A stretch of DNA of 64,000 nt from Beta vulgaris subsp. vulgaris (Eukaryota; Streptophyta; Magnoliopsida; Caryophyllales; Amaranthaceae), in the NCBI RefSeq assembly GCF_026745355.1, contig NC_079206.1:48079108-48143107 (forward strand). The letters run 5' to 3'. The notes under the pieces were generated by a model. The model did no database searches. It saw only the letters and a list, made by a program, of their open reading frames with translations, and had not been told where the DNA came from. Shown piece after piece: positions 57,501 through 64,000 of this stretch (position 1 is its first letter; every line of letters begins with the position of its first letter). Position numbers and translations under genes: made by a program.

Positions 57501-57985
57501 TCAGTTATTATAACTATGTGTTAATTAGTTTTCAAAATACACCTAAACGTGTACTTTCTATTACACAGTGTGTACTCAGCTTTGCTGATAGTGTTGTCAT
57601 TTTTGTGGCCTGTCACTTGGTGGGTGGCAGAGTCAAACATTGTTGCAGGTTTGGGGTTGTGAGCTCAGGATTTTGAAGTGAAGCAAGATAAAGATGTCAT
57701 CGTAGCTTATGGATTGAGTTAGTATTTTAGATAGCCAATTATGGAATAGTTTCTAATATATTTCGTTGTATACAATATTTGGGAATATTAGTCGAGATAT
57801 TGGTGTAATTGAAGTCTTATATAAAGGATTTTGTTTTGTGGGCCAATACCCACAGGTTTCAGGATCGTTTTATAGGTTATGTTTCCGCTGCGAGTAAATA
57901 TTCAATTCAAGGCTTATTAAGCATTAATTGTGATGAGTGAATCTTAAGAGTGTTTACCTAGCAGCTCGGGAGTTGGGCTGTTACA
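54530..57985 (+). mobile_element. solo chromovirus LTR with perfect target duplication
   Basis: The element is 3456 bp, starts TGTAATAGCCCTG and ends GGGCTGTTACA, with an exact TTTAG duplication on both sides (54525-54529, 57986-57990). No internal region is present, so two LTRs have recombined to one. It shares GTACTCAGCTTTGCTGAT with the LTR at 3379-5892 and so belongs to a related Tekay/Del-like group. It holds a 39-bp minisatellite and long GTTGTTGTGG-type tracts (55930-56220, 56430-56590). The frames here are compositional. Confidence 0.92.
54573..54890 (+). repeat. 39-bp minisatellite inside solo LTR
   Basis: About eight units of 39 bp contain GTGGATAAGCATTATCATTC and end in TAAGAAAGCTT. 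The central units are nearly identical and the outer ones diverged, as expected of an unequal-exchange array. Confidence 0.9.
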
Positions 57986-58172
57986 TTTAGGCTGATTTTA
58001 GACTTTCATGTTCATTTTCCTTAAATTCTCACATTTAGCCACATGTTAAGACATATATAATACTAATCGCTACATATATAACCATTAAAGTCAAGAAAAA
58101 CCATTTATCATGCCTTGAAACCCAATTTGGGTAAAAGAAGGTCATTTCAGGCCGATATTTGACTTCTTAGCT

Positions 58173-58568
58173 CAACTTTAATGTATTTAACCTCCCGCAC
58201 TTATATCATTATTGACTTCTTACATATGTGTGTTTTGTTATTAATGTTTTATAAGGTGTTCATCAAGGGCAAGCCAAGGAAGGATTCTTTCACACATCCG
58301 AGATAAACAAGGTTCGGAATTTGCTAGCACGCTACCTTACCGAAAATTTGCATGTGAGGATGATGTCGCGGCTTTGAGCTTTTTTGTTAGGATTATGTTA
58401 CTAGCTACACTCACTTCATATGTTTCTTTTTTATTTTAGTACTTATTTATAACTTCATTTGTAGTACATTATGAATATTATATTATATATAATAATACCA
58501 TTTTGAGTACTTTATACGACGCGTGCGTGAGATGTTTTCTAATTAAGACAGGTTTAGATACAGGCTTT
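58173..58568. other. unassigned stretch after tandem array
   Basis: One segment at about 58250-58375 can be read as VHQGQAKEGFFHTSEINKVR, followed by a short open continuation, and stands out from the AT-rich surroundings. It may be a decayed exon inside the CACTA-like element that ends at 58886, but no family was recognised. Confidence 0.3.
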
Positions 58569-58577
58569 ACATATATG

Positions 58578-58641
<64 letters not shown>
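58569..58641. repeat. (TA)n microsatellite
   Basis: Alternating TA with regularly spaced TATGTATA interruptions runs for about 73 bp, just left of the CACTA subterminal block. Confidence 0.9.
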
Positions 58642-58886
58642 AAAAACCTGATACGATTCTAGAGAAAACCGCATCAGATTGTACGCCTAGAGGTCCAAAA
58701 CCTTAGCGCCATGACCATAATCTGATGCGGTTTTTGGGAAAACCGCATCGGATCATCCATTTATGATGCGGTTTTGGACCGCATCAGATTCATTTACACA
58801 CCTGCTGTGAGCCCACCTGTTGTGGACCAAAACCGCATCCGAAAGCCCACATTTGACCGCATCCCCTTGGGTTTTTTCCACTAGTG
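58642..58886 (-). mobile_element. right end of a second CACTA-type element
   Basis: The end reads GTTTTTTCCACTAGTG, the inverse of CACTAGTGGAAAAAAC. Inside it are at least six direct and inverted copies of GATGCGGTTTT / AAAACCGCATC, subterminal repeats unlike those of the element at 28437. No matching left end was found, so the element is truncated, or its left end is too diverged to see. Confidence 0.7.
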
Positions 58887-59199
58887 CTTAAAAGAAATTT
58901 GATTTGCGAAAGACAACCTTGCCCTACTATTAAGCACTCACAAACATTTTCAGTCAATGACTTACTTAATATTATTAGGTGCAAGACACATCTGACATTA
59001 TTTTCTCTATTTTCACCTTGTTCACTCTAATTTCAGCACATATAATACCCACCCTTTCTTTCTTGAAATTAGGCTAAGGTTGTCTTTTGCAAACATATTT
59101 TTTCAAAAGTTTTAAGTTGCCAGAAAAATTTAAAAGGTTGTTTTTCACAAGAATTGAAATATAAAAGGTATATATGTTTTGACAAATTTTTCTAATATA

Positions 59200-59797
59200 C
59201 TTCTTCCATTTAGAAATAGTTGCACCATTTATATTTTGTACGCTATTCACATCTTACACTTAGATTGTCTTCGGTGATTTATATTTTAGGAAAAATCATG
59301 TGGGATCTTGTTAGATTTGTTTCGATGTAATTTTATTTAATATAAACTTTTTATAATTTTTACTTATTGATAATTACAGATATTAATGGTTGCTAAGCAT
59401 ATTAATTTCAGCTATTACCAAGGACCTTTGGCTCTAATATTATGGCTTCCTATCTGCCACATGTTTACACAGGAATTAAGGTAAGTGGATTCTGGTTTTA
59501 TTTAGATAAATAGATTCACTTTGATTGGAAAACATTACATTGTTTGTTTTCTTTTTAACAAAAAATTTAATAAAATTGAATACTTAATGTTGCATAGTTT
59601 GATGTGTAGAAAAATTCAATGGGGTAAAAGATCCCATTTTATTATTATAAATGGGTGCATTGAGAACTGAAATAATGATGACATTTTAAGAAATTAAATT
59701 ATTTTCATAAGGGTATTTTGGATATAACTATTGATTAAAAACAGAAATAAGACTTATATTTTGGGACATACCCTATATATTTTAAGATATAATGAAG
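59200..59797. mobile_element. possible Stowaway-like element
   Basis: The left end is TA followed by CTTCTTCCATTTAGAAATA. The right end, ATATAATGAAG followed by TA, is a loose inverse. GTTGCACCATTTATATTTTG following the left end is typical of plant Tc1/mariner MITEs. The 600-bp length and poor right end make the call tentative. The candidate exon at 59412-59480 lies inside. Confidence 0.35.
59412..59480 (+). other. isolated exon-like segment, 23 codons
   Basis: Exactly 69 bases between an acceptor (TTAATTTCAG) and a consensus donor (GTAAGT) are open in one frame: LLPRTFGSNIMASYLPHVYT then GIK. Its codon composition differs from the AT-rich surroundings. I do not recognise the protein. Confidence 0.4.
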
Positions 59798-60296
59798 TAA
59801 TATATACAAATATATTAAAAGACATGCGGAAAAAAGCCTATGTGCCACGTGGCACTCTACTCATATTTTTCATGCAAATGTTTTATGTCTATGTGTACTC
59901 CTCACTTTTAAAAAATGTGTAAATGCAAGGTATCAAACACGTGACCTTTAATATGAAAAGTAAGAGCTTAACCATCAATATAATATGACTTTGTTGACTA
60001 ATATTTCAAATAAAATATGATGAAGTCATGTAATAATTATAATCAACTAAAAAGACTTCAACAAATATACAAATATCTAACATTCTTATTACGTAAATTA
60101 CAAGAGAATATTGATATCATATTCTCTTACCACAGTTCCTTTTAGGTATTGTTTTCAAACTCAAACCTTTCAATTTTTTATTATTTATCACGTCGTAATG
60201 TGAAAATTTCAATTTCTTAATGGATAAAAAATGCAAAAAGTAGCAAAATAAATTATGGAATTTAACAATAATATCATATTTGTTTATTGTACCTGA

Positions 60297-60325
60297 CCCG
60301 AGGCATCGCCCGGGAAAAAAACTAG
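60297..60325 (+). other. Helitron-type 3' end
   Basis: CCCGAGGCATCGCCCGGG folds into a short stem with a bulged A, then AAAAAAACTAG, with T following. This matches a plant Helitron 3' terminus. The body probably lies to the left; CACGTGGCACTC near 59843 and ATATATTAAAAGAC near 59810 resemble the starts of small non-autonomous Helitrons, but no exact 5' end was fixed. Confidence 0.6.
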
Positions 60326-60486
60326 TTAATAAATCTAAAAGAATAAAATATATAATATATACAAGAATAGCATTTGGTGGCCTTATCGTATTTACATACA
60401 TTACCTTTCTAAGGTCGAGTCTCACCCTTTAGAAGAGTGATCCCCAACTCTTTCATCCAAATAATTTCAACTTAACTAGCTAAAAA

Positions 60487-60592
60487 TATATTAATATATA
60501 CAAAGAGTAAAAAGTAGTATATACAATAAAGTAGTACATCCAAGGTTGTGAGGGAAAAAATCTACTTTTTACTCCTTGTATATGTTAATATA
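60487..60592. repeat. near-perfect hairpin, 31-bp arms
   Basis: Arms 60487-60517 and 60562-60592 are reverse complements at 29 of 31 positions, with a 44-base loop. Each arm contains ATACAA(A/G)GAGTAAAAAGTAG or its inverse. It could be a tiny MITE or a small-RNA hairpin. Confidence 0.85.
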
Positions 60593-62876
60593 TGTTTTTT
60601 GGTAGGTAAGGTGAACTCCTTTATATGATGAGTGAAGTAGTATATATATTCATTTAGTATAAGTCGATGCAACATTTTTTGTCTTTATTCCATAGTGCCA
60701 TTGCTATAGCATATATATATTTTTTGAGACAACGAAAAAATCGTACATTAATTAAAAGAGGAAGTACAACTTAATGCTAATATGATCAAAATTAAACAAA
60801 ACAAACAAACCTAAAGGAGCTTTATGAGCTCATATATTCCATCTGAAACAAAAATAATCAAAGTCGATAACAAGTCACGTAGGAAGGGGGTGTCGTTGGT
60901 CAGTGCTTGTGATGATGGATTCAAACCTCGGATGGCTGATGGAAGTGGTAGAAGAAGCGGATGACGTTCACGATCCGAACATCAAACAACCAACATCGAG
61001 CATCGCGCCTCGCCGCATGAGCAATCCCAGCAATTTACTATCAATTTGGATTCTGTGCTCATGATCATTTGAAGAGTTTAGTTTAGTTGTGACTCGTTAT
61101 TCTCGCTCAAGAGTATTTTAGGTTTCTCCATGAGTTAGGAGAAACGCAGATTAGTGGGCATGCTAAAAACCTCCAGATGCAACTAGGGTGCTGCCTTTAG
61201 ATTTGAAATTGTTAAGGCAAATACCATTAAGATCAAGGCCAAGCTAGAAAGAGAACGAAACAAGTTGAACTCTCGAACACACCATCGGTTTGCAAAATCG
61301 GAAAGCATACGTCCCAACCATGAAAAACTTTCATCATCTCGTCCATGCTTACAAACTTCTTGAGTCACCTTGTCTCTCAGTACATATTCCCAAAAACCTA
61401 CGTATTCTACAATTACAACTTTGAACCATCAATCCGGACCCAATCGACAAACATTCTTAGCGATTCAAGAAAAATAAAGCATTTATATTATATGGAGATT
61501 TGATACGCATTGCATTTTAAGAAAATAACCAAACATACTGATAACAAACATAAATAGTTGGAAAGCTCAACAACGTAACCAGGGGGAGGAGAAGTCCGAC
61601 ACTAATAGGGGGAGGAGAAAAGGGAGCCCGACACTAACAGGGGGGAGAGGAAAGGGGAGCCCTATACAAGAAAAGAGGAGGGGGGAGGAAGGGGGAGTCG
61701 GACATTGAATTCAAACAAGGGATGGGGAAGGGGAGCCTAAAACCTAAGACCTCGAGCACCAAAAACCAGGGACCTGAAGGGAAATTAACCCTGTTGACAA
61801 ACTAAAAGACCATGGAGATGAAGGGATGGGAATGTAATGGACAACACTAGTGGATGAAACCTAACAATGATACCTTGTGGTGGGAGACTCACCTACGGGG
61901 ATAGGGAGGGGTGCGACAAAAGAAAGACAAGGGATGGGTGCAGCGATAAAAACCGGAGAGGGGAGGTGAAAAGGAAAAGCGGCGAACCAAGGGGGAGGGA
62001 TGGGAGCCAACGACCAGAGGCTGGGGAACTCTTCGGCAGCGAGAGCATGACCATCAGCGACAGCTAACAAGAGGAGGAGAGGGAGACGGGATGGGGGAAA
62101 TAGGAACTCGGGCGACGCATGAGAGGGGGGCGGACTCGACTTAGGCGAACAGGGCGGGGGATAGACTCGCCTACACTAAGAACAACGAAGAAGAAGACTC
62201 TTACACTACGGCCACCAGGAAGCCTGCGGGGTGGCGGTGGGGCCGCTTAGAATTTCTAGGGTTCGTGAGTTTAGGGCATCTTTTTAGAGAGAGAGTGGGG
62301 ATATTGCTGCCATTTTTTTGAGGTGGGACAACTTTAACACCAATACAACATACACTATAATCGACTGAACATGCAATACCGTATATAAGAACTATGAAAC
62401 TAGCAAAGCTCAGTCATGCCTCTTGGGAGGGAGAGTAAAAGCTAAAGATATCTCTATATCAAAAGTAGTATAGTTTTATCTAATAACCTCTAGATTATAA
62501 AAATATAAGATACAATCCTTACCACTAGATTAACCGATACTTGTTACTCTAGACCAGGGCCATTTGTTAAGACTTTAAGAGTACTAAATTTTTTGCCTTT
62601 CAAATGGACGTACGTACATGATACACCCAGCCACTACAATCAATTAATATGCACATTATATACTATGTACTCAAAAACAACCTCCTAGTATTCCTATATA
62701 CATTATAATACTCGTCTTAAGGGGGGAGGGGGGAATCTCACCCGGCTTCATCTGTTATATCAGTTCTGATCCACTTACCAACTGCCTCAAATCAAAACTT
62801 CCCCTTTGCATTGACCTTCATAATTTCAACTACAATACATCAGAATGGATCAACGTCAACCAACTTCCATTGAAGC
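60593..62876. other. unassigned region upstream of SAUR
   Basis: No gene was recognised. TTTTTTGAGACAACGAAAAA at 60720 resembles, inverted, the 3' tail of plant LINEs. A purine-rich imperfect repeat occupies about 61575-61740 (GGGGGAGGAGAAG blocks with GCCCGACACTAACAG spacers). GC-rich, pyrimidine-strand-biased DNA continues to 62270, where CCTAGAAATTC on the minus strand would suit a LINE 5' end. No RT motif was found, so a LINE remnant is only a guess. 62300-62876 is AT-rich and would be the distal SAUR promoter. Confidence 0.4.
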
Positions 62877-62883
62877 TATATAA
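62877..62883 (+). promoter_or_regulatory. TATA box of SAUR gene
   Basis: TATATAA lies 83 bases before the ATG, a usual plant TATA distance given a leader of about 50-60 bases. No TGTCTC auxin element was confirmed nearby. Confidence 0.65.
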
Positions 62884-62965
62884 GTATATGATAGAGGCTA
62901 TATGATTCCAGTACTGTTATAATATACTATTCAACATCCCCTCTAAGAAAAAGGGAAGAATTATA

Positions 62966-63424
62966 ATGGAGATGTTGAAGAAGTGGAAGAAGAATATTCT
63001 AATACGATGCAAGTCAACCAAGGAGAAAAATAGTAAGATACCAAACACATTACCAAAGTGCAAGTCATTTCCACCGTGGTGCAGTCCGAGCCCATCATCA
63101 TCATCCATCGGCGCAACGAAGCAACAGGCGACACCGGGGGGATGCTTCTCGGTATACGTTGGATCCGAGAGGCAGAGGTTTGTGATGAAGGCCAAGTACG
63201 CTAACCACCCTTTGTTCAAGATGTTATTAGATGATGCTGAGCAGCAATATGGCTATAGCTGTGATGGCCCTATTTTTCTGCCTTGTGATGTTGATTTATT
63301 CTATAAAATCTTAGCTGAGATGGATAGCGATGCTACAGATATTATTCAACCTCATGGGTGCGGTGGATATGGCTCATATAGTCTCCTTAGTCCATCTAAA
63401 TTTCTCAAAATTAACCAATTTTAA
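62966..63424 (+). CDS. SAUR family auxin-responsive protein
   Basis: This is an intact single-exon frame of 152 residues, from an ATG in AATTATAATGGAG to TAA. The SAUR core spans residues 57-119: GGCFSVYVGSERQRFVMKAK then YANHPLFKMLLDDAEQQYGY and GPIFLPCDVDLFYKILAEM. These are the family's hallmark YVG, RFVxK, NHPLF, YGY and LPCDVDLF motifs. The N-terminus is basic and Ser-rich (SPSPSSSS, residues 40-47); the C-terminus is Gly/Ser-rich. SAURs are small, rapidly induced proteins; many inhibit PP2C.D phosphatases to activate plasma-membrane H+-ATPases in cell growth. Length and lack of introns are typical. A second ATG two codons in is possible. A TATA box stands upstream. This is the only intact host gene in the window. 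Confidence 0.93.
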   Translation: MEMLKKWKKNILIRCKSTKEKNSKIPNTLPKCKSFPPWCSPSPSSSSIGATKQQATPGGCFSVYVGSERQRFVMKAKYANHPLFKMLLDDAEQQYGYSCDGPIFLPCDVDLFYKILAEMDSDATDIIQPHGCGGYGSYSLLSPSKFLKINQF

Positions 63425-63680
63425 AGACAGTATATACAACTTGCAAAACTCTTGTTTTGTTTTCCATTTTGTTCTTTGATCTGGATTTTCAGTTTTTTGC
63501 TTTGACTTTAGGATTGTATTTATTTTTGCATTTGTTTGTATCACATTTGGATTGAATGTATCATGTATAATCTACAGTTCTTATTGTATAGACTTGTTTG
63601 CGGTATAATACATGAGCTAATGTATAATGTTGGTGAAAAAACTCAACGTTGTATGAAGATAGCTTTGCATTGGACTCTTC
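63425..63680 (+). other. SAUR 3' flank
   Basis: This is a T-rich downstream region. TTGTTTGTATCAC and TGTATAATCTAC near 63530-63570 are plausible plant polyadenylation context, but no single signal is decisive. The LINE 3' end begins beyond it, in the opposite direction. Confidence 0.4.
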
Positions 63681-64000
63681 TTTTTTTAAGAACGGATCAA
63701 ATTGATTAAAGCAAAACTGGGAACAGCTGATGACAATTATTTGATGGTGTTATCTTTCAAGAAACATCACTACGTGTATCTTCCAACTCATTTTTTTTAT
63801 AAAGGTAAAAAAAAGAAGGTTAGGAGAGCCTCCGCACGAGGGGAGCTCCTATCTTATCAGTTACAAGATTTAGAGCTAAAGAAGTATAATCTACAATAGG
63901 AAAATGACTATCTACTAAATGACCAACGTTGGCTATCCAATCTGTTGCCCTGTTTGCTTCTCTGAAGACGCGACGACTTTTCGATGACTGAAATTGTTGA
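63681..64000 (-). mobile_element. LINE 3' end with RNase H domain, cut by window edge
   Basis: On the minus strand the frame from 63999 to the stop at 63822-63820 reads SKSRRVFREANRATDWIANV then GHLVDSHFPIVDYTSLALNL. REANRATDWIANVG is the C-terminal block of the plant RNase H domain found at the end of L1-type LINE ORF2 and related proteins. A short 3' untranslated region with TTTAATCAATTTGATCCG ends in a run of seven As at 63687-63681, consistent with a LINE tail. The rest lies beyond the right edge. Confidence 0.7.

Larger units (their letters stand above)
54007..58172. repeat. tandem array of about 160-bp units, split by solo LTR
   Basis: Units start with TGCTTTGAAACCCAATTTGG or close variants at 54007, 54171, 54331, 54491 and, after the inserted LTR (54530-57985), at 58111. 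Subtracting the LTR and one target copy, the last spacing is 159 bp. Every unit contains GACTTTCACGTTC-like, ACATTTAGCCACATGTTA and AACCATTAGAGTCAAGAAAA segments. There are four full units and one partial. It is satellite-like, non-coding and of unknown origin. Confidence 0.9.

Noticed and set aside
62917..63219. Minus-strand 100-codon frame
   Set aside because: Antisense to the SAUR gene, which carries all the family motifs.

Overview
This window looks like transposon-rich nuclear DNA from a flowering plant, probably a eudicot. It is AT-rich and shows spliceosomal intron borders (GTAAGT donors, TTTGCAG-type acceptors). Plant-specific retrotransposon groups are present (Athila with an Asp-tRNA primer site, chromodomain Gypsy, SIRE-like and other Copia, plant RTE), and so is a plant-only SAUR gene. 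Species was not resolved. Only one gene looks like an intact host gene: a SAUR at 62966-63424. Almost everything else is nested mobile DNA and fragments of host genes carried by it. No CRISPR array, operon or rRNA was seen, and no tRNA gene other than a tRNA-derived SINE.

Layout. 1-1633: the 5' end of a minus-strand Copia element (gag start, primer site, long LTR), inserted into the integrase region of a plus-strand chromodomain Gypsy element (1634-5892, ending in a 2.5-kb LTR). 5954-7784: a dead plant RTE LINE ending in a (GTT)n tail. 8941-25696: a complete 16.8-kb Athila element on the minus strand with a perfect AAGTG target duplication. It carries 1.6-1.8-kb LTRs, an Asp-type primer site, gag, protease, reverse transcriptase, RNase H, integrase, an Athila-specific third coding region in the envelope position, and large arrays of a GGTGCGGGCGCACC palindrome. 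A solo chromovirus LTR (14023-16908) sits inside it. 28437-33259: a CACTA-type DNA transposon without visible transposase, carrying pieces of at least two host genes (PP2A B''-like and DCC/DUF393-like). 33506-36473: a MITE and a degenerate repeat region ending in a Helitron-like hairpin.

36474-52525 may be a composite Helitron. It opens with an NSE4-like gene start, joined to a 14-3-3 exon that is also present as a perfect 34-bp inverted copy. It was later invaded by a hAT transposon (38170-41510, 8-bp target duplication, BED/DUF659/hAT-dimerisation transposase) and by a very young Copia element (45646-51019, LTRs identical by eye, 5-bp target duplication). It closes with a Helitron-type hairpin and CTAG end.

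52656-52845 is a tRNA-derived SINE. 54007-58172 is a tandem array of about 160-bp units split by a solo LTR (54530-57985, perfect TTTAG duplication). 58642-58886 is another CACTA right end. 59200-60600 holds MITE-like and Helitron-like ends and a strong hairpin. 60719-62300 is unrecognised low-complexity sequence. The SAUR gene follows, and a LINE 3' end with an RNase H domain enters from the right edge.

The genes do not form a pathway. They record successive insertions, with the SAUR as the only functional candidate. All family names come from motifs read by eye, and no database search or alignment was run.
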